A stretch of 47,239 nucleotides of DNA from NCBI GenBank assembly GCA_937958985.1, contig CALGLV010000031.1:1-47239 (forward strand), in the 5' to 3' direction. The position numbers and the translations under genes are program-made. Positions 7,707 through 15,656 of this stretch are shown piece by piece (position 1 is the first letter of the stretch; the number at the start of each line of letters is the position of its first letter). The notes beneath the pieces are model-generated. The model worked only from the letters and a program-made list of their open reading frames with translations, was not told the DNA's origin and made no database searches. The DNA is from an uncultured Aquimarina sp. (GTDB lineage: Bacteria; Bacteroidota; Bacteroidia; Flavobacteriales; Flavobacteriaceae).

Positions 7707-9023
7707 ATGATTCCTCAAATTACTGGATTTTCAAAATTAAGTAAAGAAGAAAAAATTAACTGGCTTACTACGCATCATTTCAGCGAAAGCGAAAAAGCAA
7801 AAGAAACTTTATTAAACTACTGGAATACCGATAAAAAATTACAGCAACTGCATGAGGAATTTGCTGAAAATACGCTTAGTAATTTTTATTTACCCTTTAG
7901 TATAGCTCCTAATTTCACCATAAACAACAAAGGCTACACTATACCTATGACTATTGAGGAAAGCTCGGTGGTGGCTGCCGCTAGTAATGCTGCTAAATTT
8001 TGGAATAAACGTGGCGGCTTTAAGGCTACGGTTATTAATACCGAAAAAATAGGTCAGGTTCATTTTAGTTTTGCTGGGAGTTTGGAAAAATTAACTCCTT
8101 TTTTCACAGCTATTAAACCCAAATTATTGGCCAGTGTTAACACTATTGAAGCTAACATGAAAAAAAGAGGTGGCGGTGTGTTAGATATTTCGCTTCGAGA
8201 CAAAACTAATGCTATACCAAACTATTTTCAATTGCACTGTACTTTTGAAACGGTTGATGCCATGGGAGCCAATTTTATAAACACCTGCTTAGAGCAATTT
8301 GCACAAGTTTTACAAGAAGAGGCTTTTAACTATGCCCTTTTTTCTGATGATGAAAAAGCTATAGAAATCATTATGAGTATTCTTTCGAACTACGTGCCTA
8401 ATTGTGTGGTAAGGGCCGAGGTTTCGTGTCCTATTAGCGAATTACCAAATACCGATCAACTTTCATCTACCGCTTATGCAGAAAAGTTTGTTAGAGCGTT
8501 AACTATTGCCGAAAAAGAGCCTTACCGAGCTGTAACGCACAACAAAGGGATTATGAATGGAGTTGATGCCGTAGTGCTTGCCACAGGTAATGATTTTAGA
8601 GCCATTGAAGCTGGGGCACACGCCTATGCTGCTAAGGACGGACAATATAGTAGCCTTACACATGCTTATATAAAACACAACACACTTACGTACTATATAG
8701 AAATACCCTTAGCTGTGGGCACTGTTGGCGGGTTAACTAGCTTACACCCTATGGTTAAACTGGCTTTACAAATACTTGGAAACCCCAATGCAAAAGAGTT
8801 GATGCAAATTATTGCTGTTGCTGGTTTGGCTCAAAATTTTGGTGCGGTAAATTCATTAATTACTACGGGCATTCAAAAAGGACACATGAAAATGCATTTA
8901 TTAAATATTTTAAATCAACACCAAGCTACCAACGCTGAAAAAGAACAGATTGTAAAGTTCTTTGCTAAAAACACAGTTACTCATAGTGAAGTTTTAAATC
9001 AACTAGCACTAATACGCGCTTAA
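7707..9023 (+). CDS. mvaA: Hydroxymethylglutaryl-CoA reductase, class II
   Basis: The 438-residue enzyme makes mevalonate from HMG-CoA in the first committed step of the mevalonate pathway. It has the class II landmarks: EESSVVAAASNAAKFW near residues 84-99 (catalytic Glu), DAMGANFIN at 184-192 (nucleotide binding), NKGIMNGVDAVVLATGNDFRA (catalytic Lys and Asp), GTVGGLTSLHP, and GHMKMH near the C-terminus (catalytic His). Cofactor preference is not obvious. The stop codon overlaps the start of the GYDIA kinase gene, so the two form an operon. The other mevalonate genes are 26 kb away. Confidence 0.95.
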   Translation: MIPQITGFSKLSKEEKINWLTTHHFSESEKAKETLLNYWNTDKKLQQLHEEFAENTLSNFYLPFSIAPNFTINNKGYTIPMTIEESSVVAAASNAAKFWNKRGGFKATVINTEKIGQVHFSFAGSLEKLTPFFTAIKPKLLASVNTIEANMKKRGGGVLDISLRDKTNAIPNYFQLHCTFETVDAMGANFINTCLEQFAQVLQEEAFNYALFSDDEKAIEIIMSILSNYVPNCVVRAEVSCPISELPNTDQLSSTAYAEKFVRALTIAEKEPYRAVTHNKGIMNGVDAVVLATGNDFRAIEAGAHAYAAKDGQYSSLTHAYIKHNTLTYYIEIPLAVGTVGGLTSLHPMVKLALQILGNPNAKELMQIIAVAGLAQNFGAVNSLITTGIQKGHMKMHLLNILNQHQATNAEKEQIVKFFAKNTVTHSEVLNQLALIRA

Positions 9024-9946
9024 TGGAAAGATTTTATAGTAACGGCAAATTATTAATTACAGGGGAATACCTAATTCTTGATGGTGCTGTAGGCTTAGGT
9101 TTACCTACTCAAAAAGGGCAATCACTTACCGTAGAAACAAACCACACCAAACAATTGGAATGGGAAAGTTTTGATTGCCATCAAAAAAGTTGGTACCGTA
9201 CACAAATTGCTGTTTCCGAGTTTATGAAGGCAGCAGCCCCTATAGGAAACTCTAAATTCGATACTACTCTTTTCAAAATTTTGTGGCACGCTCAGCAATT
9301 AAATAGTTTATTCTTAAATTCTGATTTAGGCTATTCCATAAAAACACAATTAACCTTTGAGCGCCTTTGGGGACTTGGCACCTCATCTACCTTAATAAAT
9401 AACATTGCTAATTGGGCGCAAATTAACCCGTTTGAATTGCTGAATTTAAGTTTTGGAGGTAGTGGTTATGATATTGCTTGTGCTAAAACAGATACACCAA
9501 TACATTATCAAAAAACAGTAAATACTGCAACTCCCAAGATAACAGAAGTTATTTTTGACCCTCCTTTTAAAAATCAAATTTTCTTTATTTATTTAAATGA
9601 AAAAAAAGACAGTAAAGAGGCTATTAACAATTACAGAGCGTTACAAAAGAAAGCTATTGAACCCACTATTGAAAAAATAAATAAGCTGACCAACAAAATC
9701 ACTAATTGTAAAGATTTTAAACAGTTTGAGGAGCTAATTTTGGAACACGAAGCTCTACTTTCTTCACTTTTAAAAACCCCTACTGTAAAGCAAACACGCT
9801 TTCCAGACTTTAAAGGCGCCCTAAAAAGTTTAGGCGGATGGGGTGGAGACTTTGTGTTAGCTACAGGTAAAAAAGCAGAAATGACCTACTTTAAACAAAA
9901 AGGATATACCACAATTATACCTTTTGACGATATGATACTTAAATAA
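9023..9946 (+). CDS. GYDIA-family GHMP kinase, candidate phosphomevalonate kinase
   Basis: The 307-residue GHMP kinase has an N-terminal motif, YSNGKLLITGEYLILDGA. The phosphate-binding motif LWGLGTSSTL is near residues 115-124. The sequence GYDIACA at 148-154 gives the family its name, and the C-terminal glycine motif is GGWGGDFVLATG. It is fused by a 1-nt overlap to HMG-CoA reductase. Mevalonate kinase and diphosphomevalonate decarboxylase are encoded elsewhere in this window, so the remaining ATP-dependent step, phosphomevalonate to diphosphomevalonate, is its most economical role. That role is inferred, not shown by a motif. It is shorter than eukaryotic PMK. Confidence 0.85.
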   Translation: MERFYSNGKLLITGEYLILDGAVGLGLPTQKGQSLTVETNHTKQLEWESFDCHQKSWYRTQIAVSEFMKAAAPIGNSKFDTTLFKILWHAQQLNSLFLNSDLGYSIKTQLTFERLWGLGTSSTLINNIANWAQINPFELLNLSFGGSGYDIACAKTDTPIHYQKTVNTATPKITEVIFDPPFKNQIFFIYLNEKKDSKEAINNYRALQKKAIEPTIEKINKLTNKITNCKDFKQFEELILEHEALLSSLLKTPTVKQTRFPDFKGALKSLGGWGGDFVLATGKKAEMTYFKQKGYTTIIPFDDMILK

Positions 9947-10093
9947 GTGCATTGCGTTAGCGTTATGCTTTCGTAAAATACCGTTTTATAACGAATACGT
10001 TATGAATACCTTAAAATAAAGGGCTTTTTTATGCATTTATAGAAAAAATATTAACAATTTTTTTTTTTACACAAAAACAACACAACAAATAAT
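9947..10093. other. Non-coding stretch between GYDIA kinase and small RNA
   Basis: This AT-rich stretch has no convincing reading frame. A weak CCTT-AAAATA-AAGG stem followed by GCTTTTTT (about 10008-10030) could be a poor terminator for the mvaA operon. A 12-T run at 10058-10068 lies just upstream of the promoter box of the RNA. I see nothing else. Confidence 0.4.
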
Positions 10094-10101
10094 TACATTT
10101 G
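10094..10101 (+). promoter_or_regulatory. -7 box (TACATTTG) of the small RNA
   Basis: An exact TAnnTTTG match, placing the likely transcription start near 10104-10107, right at the 5' CAGGG element of the RNA. No TTTG is seen at -33, only the T run upstream. Confidence 0.55.
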
Positions 10102-10102
10102 C

Positions 10103-10228
10103 AGGGTACTTCGGTACAATTTCATAATTAAACTCTGTAGACACCCTGAGCAAGTGTTTACACTAAGGAGTTTAGTTTTTTGATTAGTTGTTATTCCAGG
10201 CAGCGTGATTTCTGCCTGGATTTTTTTT
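10103..10228 (+). ncRNA. Structured small RNA, possibly 6S-Flavo-like or an attenuated leader
   Basis: The roughly 125-nt RNA has a promoter box at its 5' end and a strong terminator at its 3' end. Elements in order are: GTAC-UUCG-GTAC hairpin (10106-10117); a 10-bp stem AATTAAACTC (10127-10136) with GAGTTTAGTT (10168-10177); stacked inside it, TGTAGACAC (10137-10145) with GTGTTTACA (10154-10162), separated by a CTAAG bulge on the 3' side; apical loop CCTGAGCAA. The 5' CAGGGT (10102-10107) can pair with ACCCTG (10143-10148), giving a pseudoknot or an alternative fold. A U-rich linker leads to the terminator. The family is not certain; size and host would fit 6S-Flavo. It could also be a leader controlling galM-galE by readthrough. 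Confidence 0.6.
10195..10228 (+). terminator. Strong intrinsic terminator of the small RNA
   Basis: Perfect 9-bp stem TCCAGGCAG / CTGCCTGGA with an 8-nt loop (10204-10211), followed by eight T residues (10221-10228). It separates the RNA from galM, whose ATG lies 66 nt further on. Confidence 0.92.
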
Positions 10229-10293
10229 CTACACAAATCACTTCACTTACAATTCAAAAAACATTACTTTTAAATTCTTTATTAGATTTTAAA

Positions 10294-11325
10294 ATGATTA
10301 CATCACAACAATTTGGGACTACCCAAAACGGCATTGAAATAACTAAGTTTATCTTAAGAAACAACAACGATTTCGAGGTGCACTTACTAAGTTACGGACT
10401 CGCAATTCAAAAAATATTATATCCTACCAATAGCGCTAATAAACAAGATATTGTTTTAGGGTTTGATAACCTTAAAACCTACGAGGATCATCCTTTATTT
10501 ATTGGCTGTATTGTTGGAAGAAACGCCAACAGACTTTCAAACGGCAGTATTATTATCGACAATGAAGAAATACAGCTATCTCAAAATGAAGGCAACAATC
10601 AACTGCACGGTGGTTATAAAGGTTTTGACAAGCAAGTTTGGGATTGTGAAATTATAGGCACTAAAATCAAGGCAACTTACGTTAGCCCTGACAAAGAGGA
10701 AGGATTCCCTGGAAAGGTAACCACGACTATCTTTTTTGAATTAACCGAAGACAATAAACTGAAGATTGACATTGATGCCATTACAGATAAAACTACTGTA
10801 GTAAACTTAACGCGTCACGATTATTTTAATTTGAAAGACGGAGGGGTTTCTGACATTAAATCACATCAAATTCAAATTAATGCAGATGCTTATACTCCTA
10901 CTGATAGTGAAAGTTTAGTAACCGGAGACCTACTACCAATTAATAATCACTCTGCTTTTGATTTAAGAAAACCTGTAACCATTCAAGATAATCTTAATAA
11001 ATACAACAAAGAGCTTCCAAAAGGCTACGATCATAATTTTAGTGCTAATCGAACCGAAACATTAAAAAGTGTTGCCATAGCTACCGAAACTGAAAGCGGA
11101 AGACAAGTAGAAATATTAAGCACTCAACCTGGTGTACAGTTTTATACTGGAGGGCATATTACTGATATTGAAGGCAAAAACAAAACGCTATACAAAGCTT
11201 TTCATGGCTTTTGTTTAGAAACGCAGCATTTTCCGGATGCCACAAAACACGATCACTTTAGCAGTACAATAATTACTCCTAAAAAACCATACTCACAACA
11301 TATCGTTTATAAATTTAAAGCCTAA
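10294..11325 (+). CDS. galM: Aldose 1-epimerase
   Basis: The 343-residue enzyme interconverts alpha and beta anomers of galactose or glucose (Leloir pathway). It shows GRNANRLSNG near residues 68-77, NQLHGG, the catalytic His in LTRHDYFNL, and the catalytic Glu in FCLETQHFPDA near the C-terminus. I start at the ATG at 10294 (MITSQQFGTT), which gives the normal family length. A longer open frame back to 10180 would translate the small RNA and its terminator and is rejected. galE follows 7 nt downstream, so the two form a galactose-metabolism operon. Confidence 0.92.
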   Translation: MITSQQFGTTQNGIEITKFILRNNNDFEVHLLSYGLAIQKILYPTNSANKQDIVLGFDNLKTYEDHPLFIGCIVGRNANRLSNGSIIIDNEEIQLSQNEGNNQLHGGYKGFDKQVWDCEIIGTKIKATYVSPDKEEGFPGKVTTTIFFELTEDNKLKIDIDAITDKTTVVNLTRHDYFNLKDGGVSDIKSHQIQINADAYTPTDSESLVTGDLLPINNHSAFDLRKPVTIQDNLNKYNKELPKGYDHNFSANRTETLKSVAIATETESGRQVEILSTQPGVQFYTGGHITDIEGKNKTLYKAFHGFCLETQHFPDATKHDHFSSTIITPKKPYSQHIVYKFKA

Positions 11326-11332
11326 CTATTTT

Positions 11333-12352
11333 ATGAAAATACTAGTTACAGGTGGCCTTGGCTACATAGGGTCTCATACTGTTGTAGAATTACAAAATGC
11401 AGGCTACGAAGTACTTATTATTGATAATTGCTCCAATTCTTCCGAAGAGGTACTTAAAGGTATTGCTGCCATCACAGGGAAAACTCCCCTTTTTAAAAAA
11501 ATGGACCTTCGAAATAAACCAGAAGTTAATGACTTATTTAATGAGCATGATACGATAACTGGTGTTATTCATTTTGCTGCTTCAAAAGCTGTAGGAGAAA
11601 GCGTGCAAACACCTTTAACTTATTACGAAAATAATATAAACACATTAGTATATTTATTGCAAGAATTACAAAAAAGAACAACGGCTAGTTTTATTTTTAG
11701 TTCCTCCTGTACGGTTTACGGGCAAGCTGACGAGCTTCCTATTACAGAATCTGCTCCTATAAAAACCGCTGAATCTCCTTATGGAAACACCAAGCAAATA
11801 GGTGAAGAAATTATAAAGGATACTTGTAGAGTTACTCCTCAATTAAAAGCGATAGCCTTACGCTATTTTAATCCTATTGGAGCTCATAATTCTTCTGAAA
11901 TTGGAGAACTCCCCCTAGGAACACCTCAAAACCTAGTGCCTTTTATTACACAAACAGGTATTGGACTTCGTGAGCAATTGTCGGTTTTTGGCAATGATTA
12001 TCCTACTGAAGATGGTACTTGTGTACGCGACTATATCCACGTAGTAGATTTAGCCAAAGCACACGTAATCGCATTGGCTCGATTACTTAAAAACAACAAC
12101 AAAAGCAATTACGAAGTATTTAATATTGGGACTGGCAAAGGAAGCTCTGTTTTAGAAGCAATTCAATCTTTTGAAAAAGTTTCTAACAAAAAACTTAATT
12201 ATACTTTTGCCAACAAAAGAGAAGGTGATATTACTGCTGCTTATGCCGACACTTCTGCCGCTAATACTGAATTGGGCTGGAAATCTACGCTAACCCTTGA
12301 TGACGCCATGAAAGACGCCTGGAAGTGGGAACAAAAAATTCGAAGCAAATAA
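11333..12352 (+). CDS. galE: UDP-glucose 4-epimerase
   Basis: The 339-residue extended short-chain dehydrogenase has the NAD-binding GGLGYIGSH at residues 7-15. The active-site Ser lies in FSSSCTVYG, and the Tyr-x-x-x-Lys pair is in SPYGNTK near 148-154. Substrate-binding residues appear in RYFNPIGAH and VRDYIHVVDLA, the GalE signature. It interconverts UDP-glucose and UDP-galactose, supplying sugar nucleotides for glycans and completing galactose use with GalM. Length is normal. Confidence 0.95.
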   Translation: MKILVTGGLGYIGSHTVVELQNAGYEVLIIDNCSNSSEEVLKGIAAITGKTPLFKKMDLRNKPEVNDLFNEHDTITGVIHFAASKAVGESVQTPLTYYENNINTLVYLLQELQKRTTASFIFSSSCTVYGQADELPITESAPIKTAESPYGNTKQIGEEIIKDTCRVTPQLKAIALRYFNPIGAHNSSEIGELPLGTPQNLVPFITQTGIGLREQLSVFGNDYPTEDGTCVRDYIHVVDLAKAHVIALARLLKNNNKSNYEVFNIGTGKGSSVLEAIQSFEKVSNKKLNYTFANKREGDITAAYADTSAANTELGWKSTLTLDDAMKDAWKWEQKIRSK

Positions 12353-12415
12353 TATAAGCGCTAAGTAACTTAGGCTACTTATACTTAGGCACAGATTTTG
12401 TAATTTTATATTATA

Positions 12416-12916
12416 ATGAAATTAATTACTTGTCTTTTTCTATTTATTAGCCTTATCATAAACACTGTTGCTTTTGGTCAACAAAAACAACTTATTGATA
12501 AAAATTTTGACGCCATGTTATCGCGCCTGCTAAGGCATTCCGTTTCCGAATTAACTCCTAATGAAATTACATCGGATGTTATTTTTTTAGACGCTAGGGA
12601 AAAGGTAGAATTTAATGTAAGTCACATACCTAACGCCATACCTATTGGCTATACTAATTTTGAAATCACAAAATGGCTACACCTTAGCAAAAAAACACCC
12701 ATAGTTGTGTATTGCTCGGTAGGATATAGAAGTGAAAAAATTGCTGAGCAATTTAAAAAATACGGCTACAATAATGTTAACAATCTATATGGTGGTATTT
12801 TTGAATGGGCTCATCAAAACAGAACTCTTCTTAAAAACAATATACCAACGGATAGCATTCATACCTATAACAAAGAATGGTCTCAATGGTTACAAAAGGG
12901 AATTAAAGTTTACTAA
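12416..12916 (+). CDS. Secreted rhodanese-like domain protein
   Basis: The 166-residue protein has a signal peptide (MKLITCLFLFISLIINTVAF, then GQQK). A single rhodanese domain has LDAREKVEFNVSHIPNA near 58-74 and the active-site loop CSVGYRS with Cys100. Single-domain rhodaneses move sulfane sulfur or act as regulatory thiol modules. The region after residue 130, ending in NKEWSQWLQKG, is an extra tail. It abuts the second rhodanese gene (TAA directly followed by ATG). Confidence 0.85.
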   Translation: MKLITCLFLFISLIINTVAFGQQKQLIDKNFDAMLSRLLRHSVSELTPNEITSDVIFLDAREKVEFNVSHIPNAIPIGYTNFEITKWLHLSKKTPIVVYCSVGYRSEKIAEQFKKYGYNNVNNLYGGIFEWAHQNRTLLKNNIPTDSIHTYNKEWSQWLQKGIKVY

Positions 12917-13306
12917 ATGACGAAAATAGCTTTTCAATTATTACTAATTATCACCGTTTTAACAAGCTGCAATGCGCAACAAAATTCAGACACAATATCC
13001 ATTATAGAAATTGAAACTTTAAAAACTGCTCTCACAAACAAAACTATACAGTTAATAGATGTTCGTACCCCATTAGAATATAAGCAAGGCTACATTGGAA
13101 ATGCTATAAATGCAAATATTTACACCTCCGATTTTACACAAACAATTACTCTTTTAGATAAAGCGAAACCCGTATATATTTATTGCCATAAAGGAGGAAG
13201 AAGTAACACTGCTGCAAAAAAACTTGCTAAACTAGGCTTTAATAAAATTTTCGACTTTAAAGGAGGTTGGAAAGCTTGGAGAAATAACTTGAAACAGAAA
13301 AACTAA
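12917..13306 (+). CDS. Rhodanese-like lipoprotein
   Basis: The 129-residue protein has a lipobox ending at Cys18 (TVLTSC), so it is probably membrane-anchored. The rhodanese domain has LIDVRTPLEYKQGYIGNAIN near residues 46-65 and the catalytic loop CHKGGRS with Cys90. It begins immediately after the stop of the preceding rhodanese, indicating a bicistronic unit. The two active-site loops differ (CSVGYRS and CHKGGRS), so they probably do not have identical substrates. Confidence 0.85.
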   Translation: MTKIAFQLLLIITVLTSCNAQQNSDTISIIEIETLKTALTNKTIQLIDVRTPLEYKQGYIGNAINANIYTSDFTQTITLLDKAKPVYIYCHKGGRSNTAAKKLAKLGFNKIFDFKGGWKAWRNNLKQKN

Positions 13307-13310
13307 TTTT

Positions 13311-13910
13311 ATGATTTTAAACGAAACCTATTGGGATAATCGCTACAAAATTAGTGACGACCGCTGGGACTTAGGGACAGTTTCAACTCCTATTAAAAGT
13401 TACTTTGATCAGCTTGAAGATAAAACCTTGAAAATAGTAATACCGGGAGGAGGAAACTCTCATGAAGCGGAATATGCATACCTAAATGGATTTACTAACA
13501 TATTTGTAGTTGACTTATCTAAAACCGCTTTAGACAACTTTAAAAAGCGCGTTCCTAGCTTCCCAGAAGCTCAGTTACTACATCAAAACTTTTTTGATTT
13601 AAAAGAAACGTTTGATATTATTATAGAACAAACGTTTTTTTGTGCCCTAAATCCCAAACTTAGACCAAATTATGTTTTACAAGCTAGCAAATTACTATCG
13701 CCTAAAGGGAAGATAGTCGGCTTACTTTTTGATGCGCCCTTAAACAATGACAAACCTCCTTTTGGAGGAAATACTGAAGAATATAAAAAATACTTTACTC
13801 CTCATTTCACCATTGACATTATGCAACCCTGTTACAATTCAGTAGAAAGTAGAGAAGGCAGAGAATTATTTATCAAATTTTACTTAAAAAAAATAATCCG
13901 TACTAAGTAA
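13311..13910 (+). CDS. TPMT-like class I SAM-dependent methyltransferase
   Basis: The 199-residue protein opens with NETYWDNRYKISDDRWDLG, the N-terminal signature of the thiopurine S-methyltransferase-like family. The SAM-binding glycine motif reads VIPGGGNSHEAEYAYLNGF near residues 43-61, followed by the acidic strand end VVDLS. TPMT-like bacterial enzymes methylate small thiol, selenium or tellurium compounds; the substrate here is unknown. It follows the rhodanese pair by 4 nt, which hints at sulfur or thiol chemistry. Its stop lies 5 bp from the convergent truB stop. Confidence 0.8.
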   Translation: MILNETYWDNRYKISDDRWDLGTVSTPIKSYFDQLEDKTLKIVIPGGGNSHEAEYAYLNGFTNIFVVDLSKTALDNFKKRVPSFPEAQLLHQNFFDLKETFDIIIEQTFFCALNPKLRPNYVLQASKLLSPKGKIVGLLFDAPLNNDKPPFGGNTEEYKKYFTPHFTIDIMQPCYNSVESREGRELFIKFYLKKIIRTK

Positions 13911-13915
13911 AAAGA

Positions 13916-14605
13916 CTAGGATGTTAACTCCTCTTCAAAAGCAGCTACAGAAAGTGCATCTTCAACTTTATATTGTCCAATTTTTGTACGGCATAATTTT
14001 GAAAGGTGCCCCCCTGAGTTTAGTGCTTTTCCGAAATCGTATGCTAGTGAACGTATATACGTTCCTTTGCTGCAAACTACTCTAAAATTAACATTGTTCT
14101 CTTCTATTTTTGTGATTTCAAATGCTTTAATTTCTATTTGTCTTGGTTGCACCTCTACATTTTCACCAGCTCGTGCATATTCGTATAAACGCTTTCCCTC
14201 TTTTTTAAGTGCTGAGAATACCGGAGGAAACTGATTGATTACCCCTATAAATTGTTGTGTGGTTTGCTCAATCAATTCGGGAGTAATATGATCTACAGGA
14301 AAAGTAGCATCTATTTCAGTTTCTAAATCATAGGATGGCGTAGTACCGCCTAATGTTATAGTACCCGTATATTCTTTTATTTGCCCTTGAAGTTCGTTTA
14401 TTGTTTTAGTAGATTTTCCTGTACAAATTAACAATAAGCCCGTAGCTAATGGATCTAACGTACCTGCGTGCCCTACTTTAATTTTTTTAATATCGTATTG
14501 CTTTCTAATAAGCCAACGCAACTTGTTTACTACTTGAAAAGACGACCAATTTAATGGCTTGTCGATTAGCAAGGTTTGCCCTGCTATAAATGCTTCTTTT
14601 GTCAT
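13916..14605 (-). CDS. truB: tRNA pseudouridine(55) synthase
   Basis: The 229-residue enzyme converts U55 in the tRNA T-loop to pseudouridine. The catalytic Asp51 lies in GHAGTLDPLATGLLL, and other landmarks are LLIDKPLNWSSFQVVNKLR and KGTYIRSLAYDFG. I start at the ATG at 14605 (MTKEAFIAG), 2 nt after the uppP stop. The open frame extends upstream to 14710 but that part overlaps uppP and lacks family similarity. It is the last gene of the ftsX-uppP operon. Confidence 0.94.
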   Translation of the reverse strand: MTKEAFIAGQTLLIDKPLNWSSFQVVNKLRWLIRKQYDIKKIKVGHAGTLDPLATGLLLICTGKSTKTINELQGQIKEYTGTITLGGTTPSYDLETEIDATFPVDHITPELIEQTTQQFIGVINQFPPVFSALKKEGKRLYEYARAGENVEVQPRQIEIKAFEITKIEENNVNFRVVCSKGTYIRSLAYDFGKALNSGGHLSKLCRTKIGQYKVEDALSVAAFEEELTS

Positions 14606-14607
14606 TT

Positions 14608-15405
14608 TTAATACTTCATAAAACCAACTCCTATGGCAATTGCACCCACCACAAAACAATAAACAGAAAAATAGATTAGCTTGCTCTTCTTTACAATTGA
14701 AATCATCCACTTACAAGCAAAATACCCACTAATAAGTGCCGCAAAAAAGCCTATAATTAAGGTTGAACTATTTCCCATATCTGCTGTAATGTCACCGTCT
14801 AAAACATCTTTTAATATTTTTCCAAAAATCAATGGCAATACCATTAAAAAAGAAAAACGAGCTGCTTTTGATTTATCATTCCCCAACAACACCGAAGTAG
14901 CAATAGTAGAACCGCTCCTAGAAATACCCGGCAATATAGCTATAGCCTGTGATATCCCAATAATTGCACTATCCTTAAAACCCACTGGCTTATTCGTGTT
15001 TTTAGACTTATCCGCTAACCACAGTAAAACTGCGGTTATAATAAGCATAAAGCCCACAAATAAAACTTTCCCTCCAAATAACTGCTCTAATTCATCTTCA
15101 AAAAACAAACCTACAAAAGCTGCAGGCAAAGTTGAAAGCATAATTTTGGCTAAAAATTGAGTTTCTTGATTCCATTTAAAACTTAGTGCTCCTTTAAGGA
15201 TTTCAGCGATGTCTTTTCTGAAAACAATAACGGTACTTAAAGCTGTGGCAAAATGTAAAATAACCGTAAATAAAAGTGATTCTTTACCTTTAGAAGTATC
15301 GCCGAGTATAGCTTTCCCCAACTCAAGATGCCCACTAGAAGAAACCGGTAAAAACTCGGTTAATCCTTGAATTATACCGAGTACAATAGCGTCAAAAATA
15401 TCCAT
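14608..15405 (-). CDS. uppP: Undecaprenyl-diphosphatase
   Basis: The 265-residue membrane protein dephosphorylates undecaprenyl diphosphate to recycle the lipid carrier for peptidoglycan and O-antigen. It has the (E/Q)xxxE motif within GIIQGLTEFLPVSSSGHLEL near the N-terminus and the PGxSRSxxT motif in LPGISRSGSTI near residues 160-170. Seven or eight hydrophobic segments are visible. Its start overlaps the last base of the DUF3098 gene, and truB follows by 2 nt. It consumes a product of the isoprenoid pathway encoded elsewhere in the window. Confidence 0.95.
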   Translation of the reverse strand: MDIFDAIVLGIIQGLTEFLPVSSSGHLELGKAILGDTSKGKESLLFTVILHFATALSTVIVFRKDIAEILKGALSFKWNQETQFLAKIMLSTLPAAFVGLFFEDELEQLFGGKVLFVGFMLIITAVLLWLADKSKNTNKPVGFKDSAIIGISQAIAILPGISRSGSTIATSVLLGNDKSKAARFSFLMVLPLIFGKILKDVLDGDITADMGNSSTLIIGFFAALISGYFACKWMISIVKKSKLIYFSVYCFVVGAIAIGVGFMKY

Positions 15406-15656
15406 TATTCAGGCTTTCTTAATATTGCATAAATTTCAATTCCAAACCCCATAAGTACTATTGTTGGTGCCAATCTAATTCTTCTAAAATTATAAATAGC
15501 AGGATTAAATACGTTTGGATCATCACTTCCTCCTCCAGTCATTAAAATAAAACCCAAAGCAATAAAGGCAAGCCCTATTAGCATAAAAAGGTAATTTTTT
15601 TTCCCAAACACAAAATTTGGTTTAGGTGGTTTTTGGGATGAATTATTTTTTGCCAT
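15405..15656 (-). CDS. DUF3098 family small membrane protein
   Basis: The 83-residue protein starts MAKNNSSQKPPKPNF and has two hydrophobic segments, YLFMLIGLAFIALGFILMTGG and IVLMGFGIEIYAIL. They are joined by DDPNVFNPAIYNFRRIRLAPT, which matches the DUF3098 family of Bacteroidetes. I prefer the ATG at 15656 over an in-frame one at 15677, because it overlaps the upstream gene less. Function is unknown; the position between ftsX and uppP suggests an envelope role. Confidence 0.75.
   Translation of the reverse strand: MAKNNSSQKPPKPNFVFGKKNYLFMLIGLAFIALGFILMTGGGSDDPNVFNPAIYNFRRIRLAPTIVLMGFGIEIYAILRKPE

Noticed and set aside
10008-10030. Terminator of the mvaA operon (CCTT/AAGG stem)
   Set aside because: A 4-bp stem is too weak to claim; it is mentioned only as a possibility in the non-coding entry.
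10180-10293. N-terminal extension of GalM
   Set aside because: It reads through the small RNA and its terminator, and the family start is the ATG at 10294.
14606-14710. N-terminal extension of TruB
   Set aside because: It overlaps uppP in another frame, is Cys/Phe-rich and unlike TruB; the ATG at 14605 is the canonical start.
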